DNA of 64,000 nucleotides from Spirochaetaceae bacterium (GTDB taxonomy: Bacteria > Spirochaetota > Leptospiria > Leptospirales > Leptonemataceae), in assembly GCA_002729885.1 (NCBI GenBank), contig PBUB01000004.1, forward strand, positions 124,001 through 188,000, given 5' to 3'. The translations under genes were made by a program, and so were the position numbers. Within the stretch, counting starts at the first letter, position 1; every line of letters begins with the position of its first letter. A model generated the notes under the pieces. It ran no database searches. It was not told where the DNA came from and saw only the letters and a program-made list of their open reading frames with translations. This document shows, piece by piece, positions 55,264-64,000 of this stretch.

Positions 55264-55785
55264 ATGAATGAATCATCCAACATAGATCAACTGGAATCCA
55301 AGATATTCTGGGATGGTGCGGCCCTTCGACAACAGCTTGCTGATCTTCAACAAAGGGGTCAGAAAATAGTATTTACCAACGGATGCTTTGATATTCTACA
55401 TCGAGGCCATGTCGAATATCTATGCCGGGCCAGAGATCTGGGAGACTTTCTTGTTCTGGGACTCAATTCGGATGATTCTGTGCGAGAGCTTAAAGGCCCG
55501 GGCCGCCCCATTCAGCCCATGGAGGATCGTATTCGCATACTGGCCGGTTTATTCTGTCTGGATTTTCTTATCCCTTTCTCTGAGTCGACGCCAGAAGCGT
55601 TACTTTCCATTCTAAAGCCAGATATTCATACAAAGGGTGGAGATTATAAACCGGAAGCTCTGCCGGAGGCTGCGGTAGTTCAAAGTTACGGTGGCCAGGT
55701 CATTATACTGCCCTTTCTGGAAGGCAGATCCAGTTCAAAGATTATTGAGCGAAGCAGACTTAAACCTGAATCGGAACGCAATTAG
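55264..55785 (+). CDS. rfaE2: D-glycero-beta-D-manno-heptose-1-phosphate adenylyltransferase (RfaE domain II)
   Basis: Transfers AMP from ATP to heptose-1-phosphate. It is a nucleotidyltransferase of the HxGH group: FTNGCFDILHRGHVEYL near residue 40 holds the two catalytic histidines, followed by LGLNSDDSVRELKGPGRP, PMEDRIRILAGL and GGDYKPEALPE, all typical of the RfaE C-terminal half. Start ATG 55264 gives the standard N-terminus; the frame stays open to GTG 55102, but that extension is Arg/Lys-rich and unlike the family. It works directly after the kinase encoded upstream. Confidence 0.93.
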   Translation: MNESSNIDQLESKIFWDGAALRQQLADLQQRGQKIVFTNGCFDILHRGHVEYLCRARDLGDFLVLGLNSDDSVRELKGPGRPIQPMEDRIRILAGLFCLDFLIPFSESTPEALLSILKPDIHTKGGDYKPEALPEAAVVQSYGGQVIILPFLEGRSSSKIIERSRLKPESERN

Positions 55786-55949
55786 ACACCATCTGCGGGG
55801 AGCCGTGAGAAATCCTTTCCCGGAGGCCGGGACCTCAAGAACAGCCTTCCGCGCATGGTTCGCAAGCCGCCTAAAAACATCCGCCGTGTGGCTATGCAGC
55901 CGTTTTCGCCGACCTGATTCGGGACGCCCAAAATAGTTTCCCCACCATA

Positions 55950-57005
55950 TCAGGCCATTTCCTGGATAAACACACCCATATCAGAGATCAGTTCCCGGGC
56001 TTCCGGTACGCTGCGAGCCAGATTCGTGGCGCCATGGATCAGACCTTCGTAGATTCGTGTCTGCACGCTCGCGCCAGCGTCCTGCATCAGATTTCCCAGG
56101 CGCAGGCCCTGATCGCGCAGGGGATCAAAGCCGCAAACCTGAATGAATGTAGGCGGCAATGCCTTGAGATCCGACTTCTTCGCATGACAGGGGCTTACAA
56201 TGTAGCTTTCAAAATCCGTATCATGGGAAAATGCATGCCTGCGAAAATAGTCCAGTAATGTACCGGTGAGCCCGTAGCCTTCTGCCAGTTCGATCATGGA
56301 GCTATCCGCTATGGCCGAGTTTCCCAGATCCACCCAGGGATAAATGAGGGACTGAAAGGCTGGCTTCTGAATTCTCTTTTTCTTTGCATTAAAGGAAACG
56401 TTCAAACAGAGATTTCCGCCTGCACTATCTCCGCCAAGCCCCAGTCGGCTAGAATCGATTCCCAGGTTATGTCCATGCTCCAGAACCCAGCGATACGAAG
56501 CCAGGGCATCTTCGGCCCCGGCCGGATATGGATGCTCCGGCGCCAGGCGATAGTCCACAGAGATAATAATTAGACCGCTTTGAATCGCAAGAGCGCGAAG
56601 CATGGAATCGTTCGTATTAAGATCTCCAATGACAAAGCCGCCTCCATGGAAATAGAGCATGGCCGGCTGCAGTCCTGCTTCGCAGGTGGCCGAATAGAGC
56701 CGGAGCTTTATTCGGCGGTTGTTGGGGCCGGGTATTGACAGGTTTTCAATGCGCGCCACTGGCTGAGGTAATAGCTCAAAGTGGCCCAGCAGATTGGAAA
56801 GCTGCTTTCTGGCTTCTACCGGTGACAGATTCTCTGCAGCTTCATGAATGCGCGAAAGCATCAGGCCCATTTGAATACGGGCATCCAGAATATTTCCAGC
56901 ATCATTGCGCGTAGCTCCGCCAGAAAAAAATCTCAATACAGGTTCAGGTAAAGAAAGGATAGCTCTTCCTGTTTTACCTTCCAGTCTCTGGATCCAGCCA
57001 GCCAT
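55950..57005 (-). CDS. Alpha/beta hydrolase, hormone-sensitive-lipase family
   Basis: An esterase or lipase of the HSL (bacterial family IV) group. The oxyanion motif is YFHGGGFVIGD, the nucleophile elbow GGDSAGGNLCLN, the triad Asp lies in CGFDPLRDQG and the His in YEGLIHGATN. ISVDYRLAPEHPYPAG between them is a strong family signature. An N-terminal cap of about 95 residues precedes the catalytic core. No signal peptide is evident. Start ATG 57005. It diverges from the GMC oxidoreductase gene, 135 bases apart, and may work in the same lipid or alcohol breakdown region. Confidence 0.93.
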   Translation of the reverse strand: MAGWIQRLEGKTGRAILSLPEPVLRFFSGGATRNDAGNILDARIQMGLMLSRIHEAAENLSPVEARKQLSNLLGHFELLPQPVARIENLSIPGPNNRRIKLRLYSATCEAGLQPAMLYFHGGGFVIGDLNTNDSMLRALAIQSGLIIISVDYRLAPEHPYPAGAEDALASYRWVLEHGHNLGIDSSRLGLGGDSAGGNLCLNVSFNAKKKRIQKPAFQSLIYPWVDLGNSAIADSSMIELAEGYGLTGTLLDYFRRHAFSHDTDFESYIVSPCHAKKSDLKALPPTFIQVCGFDPLRDQGLRLGNLMQDAGASVQTRIYEGLIHGATNLARSVPEARELISDMGVFIQEMA

Positions 57006-57140
57006 AGTTGAGGATTTGCAGACTGCGCTGTGGAATCAAGTAAATCCCTGTCCGTAGTTTTTCTAAAGATAATTGGCCGCGGGACTTTCAAAAACGAAAA
57101 TGTGTAGACCACTTCCGATCTCGGTGCGATACAAGAATGT

Positions 57141-58931
57141 ATGCATTCACATCCTTTCGATTACGATTACATCATTGTCGGCAGCGGTTTTGGAGGAAGC
57201 GTATCGGCGCTGAGGCTGGCACAGAAAGGATATTCAGTGGCGGTGCTGGAATCCGGCAAACGCTGGCATCCGGAGGAATATCCCCGATCCAACTGGAATC
57301 TTAAGAAGTATCTATGGATGCCTCGCCTGGGATTTTATGGGATTCAGAGAATCAACATCCTGAAGGATTTTTTACTGGTAAGCGGAGCCGGCGTCGGTGG
57401 CGGAAGCCTGGTTTACGCAAACACTCTATATGTGCCACCGGATTCCGTATTGAAGAAGCCTGTATTTTCCAAACTGGGAGGCCCTTCTGGCCTGCATCCA
57501 TTCTATAAAATTGCATCCTACATGCTCGGTGTGACCACCAATCCCAGGCTCTTCGAACCGGATCGAGTTCTAAAAGAAGTGGCCGCAGATATGGGCAAAG
57601 AGGACACCTTTCGCCCCACACCGGTGGGTGTATTCTTTGGCGAAGGTCCGGGAAAAGAAGCGAAGGATCCATTCTTTGGTGGAGAAGGACCGGATCGCAT
57701 TGGCTGTAACTATTGTGGCGGCTGTATGGTGGGCTGCAGATTTCATTCTAAGAATACCCTGGATCAGAACTATCTCTTCCTGGCAGAAAAGCTGGGTGTT
57801 AAGATCATTCCAGAAACCAAAGCAGTGGATCTTCTGCCGCTCAATTCCACCGGTCAGCCAGATCGTACCGCAGATGGAAGTTATGGATACGAAATCCGGA
57901 CCAGAAGCACCACTGGCTGGGCTGGATTTCCTCGAAAGAGAATGCGGGCTGCCAGCGTAGTTTTATCTGCCGGAGTGATGGGCACCGTTGGACTACTTCT
58001 GGAAATGAAGAAGAAAGGGCGATTGCCGGCTCTGAGTCCAAGACTCGGGAGTCGAGTTCGCACAAATAGCGAAACGGTCCTGGTGGCCACAAAGTATGGA
58101 AAAACCGATTCAGGTCAAAAGCCAGATTACTCAAGAGGCGTGGCCATTACCTCAAGCATTCATGTAGATGATCATACGCATGTCGAGCCTGTGCGATATC
58201 CTGCTGGTTCGGATTTCTTTGGTCTTCTGGCCAGTCCCATGCCTTCGGACTCAGGCAGAATTCCCAGGCCATTGCGATATCTGGGACTTCTGTTTACGCA
58301 TCCTGTTTACTTTTTCAAGGCTTCCAACCCGTTTGGATTCGCAAAGAATTCTGTGATCCTTCTGGTGATGCAAACCCTGGATAATTCGGTTCAGCTGATT
58401 CGCCGCAGACGGTGGGCCTGGCCTTTTCAGAGATCCACCACTTCGCATCTGGAGGAAGGCAGTGAACCTACTCCGGCCACCATTCCGGTGGGAAATGAAG
58501 TTACCCGCCGAGTGGCTCAAAAGATCGGGGGTATTCCGCGTAGCTCGGTGAACGAGGTATTGCTCAATGCGCCGGTTACCGGGCATATCATGGGCGGATG
58601 CATCATGGGAGAGAGCAAGGGAGAGGCCGTCCTGGATCTGCAGAACCGGGTATTTGGCTATGAAAATCTACGGGTTTGCGATGGCTCCATGCTTACGGAA
58701 AACCTGGGTGTAAATCCCAGCCTTACTATCACAGCTCTAAGCGAGCGAGCCATGTCGTTTATCCCTCCCAGGGACTCCAAACAACAATCCTTTGATTTTG
58801 AAAAGAAAGCTAAATTCACTTCCACGCTGCTTGCTCCACCTCCAGGCTCCTCGCAAAAAGGGAGCACCGGAAAAAATGGCCGATTGAAGAAGTCAGCGGG
58901 ACAGAAGCCCCGCCGAAAAACTCGAGCGTAG
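57141..58931 (+). CDS. GMC-family oxidoreductase, cholesterol-oxidase-like, with basic tail
   Basis: An FAD enzyme oxidising an alcohol group on a hydrophobic substrate. The dinucleotide loop [18 protein letters not shown] begins at residue 10, [14 protein letters not shown] is the GMC flavin-covering signature, and [16 protein letters not shown] is typical of cholesterol-oxidase-like and long-chain alcohol members. The C-terminal active-site region reads [19 protein letters not shown], then [19 protein letters not shown]. After the fold come about 35 residues rich in Lys, Arg, Ser and Gly ([20 protein letters not shown]). Whether the natural substrate is a sterol is not known. Confidence 0.92.
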   Translation: MHSHPFDYDYIIVGSGFGGSVSALRLAQKGYSVAVLESGKRWHPEEYPRSNWNLKKYLWMPRLGFYGIQRINILKDFLLVSGAGVGGGSLVYANTLYVPPDSVLKKPVFSKLGGPSGLHPFYKIASYMLGVTTNPRLFEPDRVLKEVAADMGKEDTFRPTPVGVFFGEGPGKEAKDPFFGGEGPDRIGCNYCGGCMVGCRFHSKNTLDQNYLFLAEKLGVKIIPETKAVDLLPLNSTGQPDRTADGSYGYEIRTRSTTGWAGFPRKRMRAASVVLSAGVMGTVGLLLEMKKKGRLPALSPRLGSRVRTNSETVLVATKYGKTDSGQKPDYSRGVAITSSIHVDDHTHVEPVRYPAGSDFFGLLASPMPSDSGRIPRPLRYLGLLFTHPVYFFKASNPFGFAKNSVILLVMQTLDNSVQLIRRRRWAWPFQRSTTSHLEEGSEPTPATIPVGNEVTRRVAQKIGGIPRSSVNEVLLNAPVTGHIMGGCIMGESKGEAVLDLQNRVFGYENLRVCDGSMLTENLGVNPSLTITALSERAMSFIPPRDSKQQSFDFEKKAKFTSTLLAPPPGSSQKGSTGKNGRLKKSAGQKPRRKTRA

Positions 58932-58939
58932 ATATCAGG

Positions 58940-58965
58940 CCCACCATCAATTAGATAATGGTGGG
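58940..58965. terminator. Hairpin between converging GMC and FMO genes
   Basis: CCCACCAT and ATGGTGGG pair perfectly around a 10-base loop, nine bases after the GMC stop. No T-run follows on the plus strand, so it is a probable but imperfect terminator. Confidence 0.5.
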
Positions 58966-59055
58966 GGAGAAATCATGAGGGAATGCAATTTCGCAGTTAG
59001 CCCACCGGTTCTGACATCCGGCGTCTAAAGCATTCCGTCCGGCAACATTATTCAA

Positions 59056-60582
59056 TCAGCGACCTCGACCCGCGCCGGTAAGGGAACGTTGCCTGGATGC
59101 TGACTTTCCGTTTTTAGAGCCCTTTGTACCGGATTTTCGTTCCGGATAGTTGTGGGCCAGAGGACGAATCTGAACGCCGCCCTTATCAGGGGATCGTTTA
59201 CTTCCTCTCTTGCTTTCCTTTTCCAGCTCGGACAGGAATAGCTCAAAATCTACCTGCATGGTATGACGCGCGGATTGAACATAACGTTTGGCCATAGCCT
59301 TCTGCTCCCGATCCATATAACTGTACATTTCCTTTGCCGGTGGAAGTGTATAGTCGCCTTTGAGATACCGGGCATACCATTTACTCTGGGCCTCGGAAAG
59401 AGGCATCACGGGTCCTAGAGGTTGTAACAATCCTACAAAGCAGATACCTGGCCTTTCTGGTTCGATGGCGCGATGAAACAGAGGTAGATAATTATTTGGT
59501 GCAGAAATGAAGTCTCTGTCAAAAAAGGGAAACTCTACATTATAACCGGTGCACCACACAATTACATCCACTTCTTCCGAAGATCCATCGGCAAAATAGA
59601 CTTTCCTGGCATCCATTCGGTCGATGCCCCCTCGAAACTTCAAATCTCCACTGCCAAATCGCCCCAGGATTTCATTGGATATCGTAGGATGGGCCTGACC
59701 GATGCCGAAGTCAGGTTCCGGCAGACCAAAGCTGGACATCTTGCCCACAGCCAGGCGAAAAATAATAGAAGCCACAAACTCTTTGAACCAGAAAGGAACC
59801 CATACTGGAAATGCTTCCGTGAGTTTGTCGAATGGCTTTCCGAAGAGATACTTGGGAAATACGTAAGCGCCGCGACGACCGGACAGATATACGTTTTTCG
59901 CAAGTCCTGGCCTGGAAATCTCGGTGGCAATGTCCATGGCGCTGTTTCCCATGCCCACCACCAGGACATTCTTTCCAACCAGGTTATGAGGTTTCTCTGG
60001 ATCCACATAATGATGAGCATGGAATTGAATGCCCTTGAATTGTTTCTGGCCAGGGTACTCTGGATCCGGCCATCGCTCGGACCAGTGATGACCGTTGGCT
60101 ACCATTACCGCATCATAATGGATCTGCCTTCCATCGGAGAGGGTGACTTCGTAGGTTCCATCCGCTTCAGGCTCTACATGCTTGACGGCAGTCTTGAACT
60201 GAATATGATCATAAAGACCAAAGTGGCGCGCATAGTCCTGAAAATAAGAGTAGATTAGACTGTGGGATGGATAATCCGGATAATCGTCTGGCATGGGATA
60301 GTCTCTGTACTCCATACGATCCCGGTGGGTATTAATATGCAGCGATTTATAAACGCTACTCATTCCATTATCGTTTCCGAATCGCCACAGGCCGCCGATG
60401 TCCGACCCTTTCTCATAGCAATCGAAGGGGATTCCTTCATCCTTCAATGCTTTCGCCGCCGTCATGCCACTGCATCCGGCCCCGATAATACATACTCTTG
60501 GCAGCCTGCCTTCGTTACCCTGATTGGCGCGATGAGCTCTGGATGAGCTTCTTGCCGCCCTGGTTTCGCTTTTTCGCTTCAT
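59056..60582 (-). CDS. Flavin-containing monooxygenase with basic tails
   Basis: A class B flavoprotein monooxygenase (FMO/Baeyer-Villiger type) oxidising a heteroatom or ketone with NADPH and O2. The FAD loop VCIIGAGCSGMTAAKAL is at residues 30-46, the fingerprint FKGIQFHAHHY matches the FxGxxxHxxxY/W family motif, and the NADPH loop VLVVGMGNSAMDIA follows. The first 28 residues are Arg/Ser-rich (KRKSETRAARSSSRAHR), and the last 55 are Lys/Arg/Ser/Gly-rich (SKRGSKRSPDKGG, GSKNGKSASRQR); both are extra to the family. The operator 60649-60662 lies 67 bases before its start, so it is probably regulated by the divergent TetR gene. Confidence 0.92.
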   Translation of the reverse strand: MKRKSETRAARSSSRAHRANQGNEGRLPRVCIIGAGCSGMTAAKALKDEGIPFDCYEKGSDIGGLWRFGNDNGMSSVYKSLHINTHRDRMEYRDYPMPDDYPDYPSHSLIYSYFQDYARHFGLYDHIQFKTAVKHVEPEADGTYEVTLSDGRQIHYDAVMVANGHHWSERWPDPEYPGQKQFKGIQFHAHHYVDPEKPHNLVGKNVLVVGMGNSAMDIATEISRPGLAKNVYLSGRRGAYVFPKYLFGKPFDKLTEAFPVWVPFWFKEFVASIIFRLAVGKMSSFGLPEPDFGIGQAHPTISNEILGRFGSGDLKFRGGIDRMDARKVYFADGSSEEVDVIVWCTGYNVEFPFFDRDFISAPNNYLPLFHRAIEPERPGICFVGLLQPLGPVMPLSEAQSKWYARYLKGDYTLPPAKEMYSYMDREQKAMAKRYVQSARHTMQVDFELFLSELEKESKRGSKRSPDKGGVQIRPLAHNYPERKSGTKGSKNGKSASRQRSLTGAGRGR

Positions 60583-60648
60583 TTTTCCCCCCAGGCCATA
60601 CAGCCTGACCAGGATTTACCACCCGGCCATGCAACTGTCAAGAAAAAG

Positions 60649-60668
60649 TGACGCTAGCGTCAACTTTT
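60649..60668. promoter_or_regulatory. TetR-type operator between the FMO and TetR genes
   Basis: TGACGCT/AGCGTCA (60649-60662) is a perfect 14-base palindrome continuing into ACTTTT. It sits 36 bases before the TetR start, in the 122-base divergent region. On the minus strand a TTGACA (60636-60641) could be the -35 of the FMO promoter. It has the same fixed bases, TGAC-N6-GTCAACTTTT, as the site at 5007-5026. Confidence 0.72.
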
Positions 60669-60704
60669 GCTTGCATTCCAGCTTCCCGGAATCAAATTCA
60701 TTGT

Positions 60705-61106
60705 ATGTCCGGTCCCGGTCTTAGAGAGCATCGAAAAGCCGCCAATCGTGCCGCTATTGTTAAGGGAGCCACCCGGGTCTTTTCGGAGATGGGATTCGAA
60801 TCCTGCACGGTGCGAGATATTGTGCGCGCCAGCGGCCTGGCAGCCGGAACCTTTTACAACTATTTCCAGAGCAAAGAAGAGGTACTGGAATCCATTATCC
60901 AGGAGGTAAGTTCCGAGGTGCGTGCGGTGGTGAGACGGGCCCGGCGGGATGCTGCCAGTGGAAAAGCCTTCGTGGAGGAGGGCTATCTTGGTTTTTTCAG
61001 GTCCTCAGTTCCGATCCAGGTTTGCTTCTTATGCTGGCACGGAATCAAAGCATATTCAGATCCATGGTCTTTGGTGCCAGCAGCGAAATGCCCGGGATTT
61101 CGGTAG
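60705..61106 (+). CDS. TetR-family regulator, N-terminal frame (frameshifted)
   Basis: The first 95 codons encode a normal TetR DNA-binding domain and the start of the ligand domain: GATRVFSEMGFESCTVRDIV, then SGLAAGTFYNYFQSKEEVL, the helix-turn-helix of the family. At codons GGT TTT TTC (60990-60998) the family pattern leaves this frame and continues in the -1 frame; the 0 frame then runs 36 unrelated codons to a stop at 61106. The junction is a perfect slippery heptamer T TTT TTC, so the full protein may be made by -1 frameshifting, or the gene lost one T from a run of seven. A HTH-only product of 133 residues is the third possibility. Start ATG 60705. Confidence 0.78.
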   Translation: MSGPGLREHRKAANRAAIVKGATRVFSEMGFESCTVRDIVRASGLAAGTFYNYFQSKEEVLESIIQEVSSEVRAVVRRARRDAASGKAFVEEGYLGFFRSSVPIQVCFLCWHGIKAYSDPWSLVPAAKCPGFR

Positions 61107-61363
61107 TGTCGGGGGAAAAGTCCAGCAGAAGCAAGGCCAGTGCCGTAGAGGGAATCCTCGAGGATTTGAAAGAAGACCTTCGTTGGGCCATAAAGAAAGG
61201 CTATTTTCGCAACCAGAATCCGGATCTTCTGGCCAGAGCCATCATCGGAGCCGGCTTTGAAATACTCCTAACCATGGGCACCGATCCATCTATGACACCG
61301 GAGAAGGCGGCTTTTTTTCTCTCGGAGCTGTTTCTCCAGGGTATGCAACCAGACCGAGCTTAA
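61022..61363 (+). CDS. TetR-family regulator, C-terminal ligand-domain frame
   Basis: The rest of the TetR protein, in the -1 frame relative to the N-terminal part. Joined at 60998 it continues CAG GTC CTC AGT TCC GAT (QVLSSD), then PGLLLMLARNQSIFRSMVFG, a typical effector-domain helix, and ends DLLARAIIGAGFEILLTM, the usual dimerisation helices. It could start alone at a codon near 61022-61036, but lacks a ribosome site, so a spliced or repaired reading is more likely. The stop (61361-61363) is followed by no obvious terminator. Confidence 0.7.
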   Translation: MLLMLARNQSIFRSMVFGASSEMPGISVVSGEKSSRSKASAVEGILEDLKEDLRWAIKKGYFRNQNPDLLARAIIGAGFEILLTMGTDPSMTPEKAAFFLSELFLQGMQPDRA

Positions 61364-61496
61364 TGCTTCTGAGCCGGGCAACCTTTTCCGGGGACTCACG
61401 CTTGCCAGATGCCTCCTTCGGTTGCACCTTTTTCCTTGCCGGAAACATTCTGGGCCATCCGCCTTTTTCGGGACCGATTTCTGTCGGGAAATCTAA

Positions 61497-63173
<1,677 letters not shown>

Positions 63174-63274
63174 AACGATTTCGAAAGCTTGCGGGTAATT
63201 GCAGTGCATTTGTGCAGCGAATTCAGCCCTGAAAAAAGAATGGCCTGTCCATCCGCAGTGCTTAGCCTGTCCCT

Positions 63275-64000
63275 ATGCAGGCCAGCAAGCGCCCTTTTTT
63301 GAACAATTCTACCATTGGTGGGGATGAGCCATTCTTTCTCATCGCAGGCCCCTGCGTCATCGAAAGCAGGGATATGCTGAGCGAGGTATGCGAGACCATG
63401 CTGGAAATCACCGGCCGTCTGGGTATTCCCTACGTATTCAAATCCAGCTTCGATAAGGCCAACCGTAGCTCGGCGGACAGCAAGCGTGGACCGGGCATAG
63501 ACGAAGGCCTGCGAGATCTACAGTATATTAAAGAGACCTACGGTGTGCCCGTCCTCACCGATGTGCACGATGCCTCCCAGGTAGATGCGGTGGCCCAGGT
63601 AGTGGACATTCTACAGATCCCGGCATTTCTATGCAGACAAACGGATCTGGTTTTTGCCTGCGCAGATACCGGCCGCTGGGTAAACGTCAAGAAAGGTCAG
63701 TTCATGGCGCCGGCGGATGCAAACAGCATTACAGAGAAGATCAAATCCAGAGGTAATGATAAGTATCTGATCACCGAAAGAGGCGTTAGCTTTGGTTACA
63801 ACAACCTGGTGTTCGATCCCAGAAGCCCCGAAATCATGCACCAGAGCGACATCCCCGTTGTCTTTGATGGAACCCATTCTACTCAATTGCCCGGCGGAGG
63901 CAAACAGAGCGGAGGCGACCGGGCCATGGCTCCTGTGCTTATGCGAGCGGCCGCTGCAGTAGGCATTGAAGGCTTCTTTATGGAAGTACATCCGGATCCG
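63275..64000 (+). CDS. kdsA: 3-deoxy-D-manno-octulosonate-8-phosphate synthase (3' end missing)
   Basis: Condenses phosphoenolpyruvate and arabinose-5-phosphate to KDO-8-phosphate, a lipopolysaccharide inner-core and lipid A precursor. From ATG 63275 the visible 242 residues include FLIAGPCVIES, KSSFDKANRSS, VLTDVHDASQ and QIPAFLCRQTD, all diagnostic. Cys27 of AGPC is the metal ligand that marks the metal-dependent class (E. coli has Asn there). The frame runs off the right edge at GGFFMEVHPDP-like sequence, about 30-40 residues short of the normal end. It lies 101 bases after pyrG and may be co-transcribed with it, as happens in other bacteria. Confidence 0.96.
   Translation, partial: MQASKRPFLNNSTIGGDEPFFLIAGPCVIESRDMLSEVCETMLEITGRLGIPYVFKSSFDKANRSSADSKRGPGIDEGLRDLQYIKETYGVPVLTDVHDASQVDAVAQVVDILQIPAFLCRQTDLVFACADTGRWVNVKKGQFMAPADANSITEKIKSRGNDKYLITERGVSFGYNNLVFDPRSPEIMHQSDIPVVFDGTHSTQLPGGGKQSGGDRAMAPVLMRAAAAVGIEGFFMEVHPDP

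Overview
The window reads as chromosomal DNA of a diderm (outer-membrane) bacterium, most likely a spirochaete of or near the Leptospiraceae. Pointers are lipopolysaccharide precursor genes (kdsA, two separate RfaE-type genes), the long insert-bearing form of IspG, a phasin-like protein, lipoproteins with relaxed lipoboxes, and several proteins with only a vague family identity. The lineage is inferred from gene content; there is no rRNA gene to settle it. No phage, insertion sequence or CRISPR array was seen. Genes are dense, and many neighbours overlap by 1-30 bases.

Layout. 1-4.7 kb (minus): gpmI (cut by the left edge), two unknown proteins and a GPH-type sugar symporter in one run. 5-7.8 kb (plus): an acyl-CoA dehydrogenase with a palindromic operator, overlapping a patatin-like phospholipase. 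7.9-13 kb (plus): a three-gene cassette of a small acidic protein, a two-helix membrane protein with an FHA-like domain, and a 1275-residue tubulin/FtsZ-superfamily protein, closed by a terminator shared with a converging tRNA-Pro(GGG). 13-25 kb: mixed single genes, including queF, a phasin with a recognisable promoter/operator, pyrB, a MORN-like repeat protein, a divergent dnaA, an SDR and a TlpA-like lipoprotein. 25-31 kb (minus): glpD with a histone-H1-like tail, a double-hotdog MaoC protein, a pentapeptide-repeat protein and ispG. 31-42 kb: a second acyl-CoA dehydrogenase, a signal-peptidase-like protein without its catalytic Ser and Lys, then rnd, htrA, birA, coaX, a GH42 beta-galactosidase split by an in-frame stop, and an ABC exporter pair. 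42-44 kb: a response-regulator/ATPase hybrid facing an HPt protein. 44-55.8 kb (plus): HIT, trpA, a CHASE2 adenylate cyclase, dxs, a TPR protein, a DinG-like helicase, an LPP20-like protein and two RfaE-type genes, mostly overlapping. 56-61.4 kb: an HSL-family hydrolase, a GMC (cholesterol-oxidase-like) enzyme, an FMO, and a TetR regulator with a -1 frameshift at a perfect U UUU UUC heptamer. 61.5-64 kb: pyrG and kdsA (cut by the right edge).

Points most worth following: (1) the tubulin-like/FHA-like cassette next to a phospholipase, a plausible membrane-remodelling system; (2) an operator, TGAC-N6-GTCAACTTTT, present both at the broken TetR/FMO pair and about 55 kb away upstream of an acyl-CoA dehydrogenase; (3) three flavoenzymes with Lys/Arg/Ser-rich C-terminal tails, most extreme on GlpD; (4) a pseudo-signal peptidase; (5) two recoding or decay candidates, TetR (-1 shift) and GH42 (in-frame TAA beside a 12-bp tandem repeat); (6) a perfect 10-bp hairpin joining the dxs stop codon to the next start codon.
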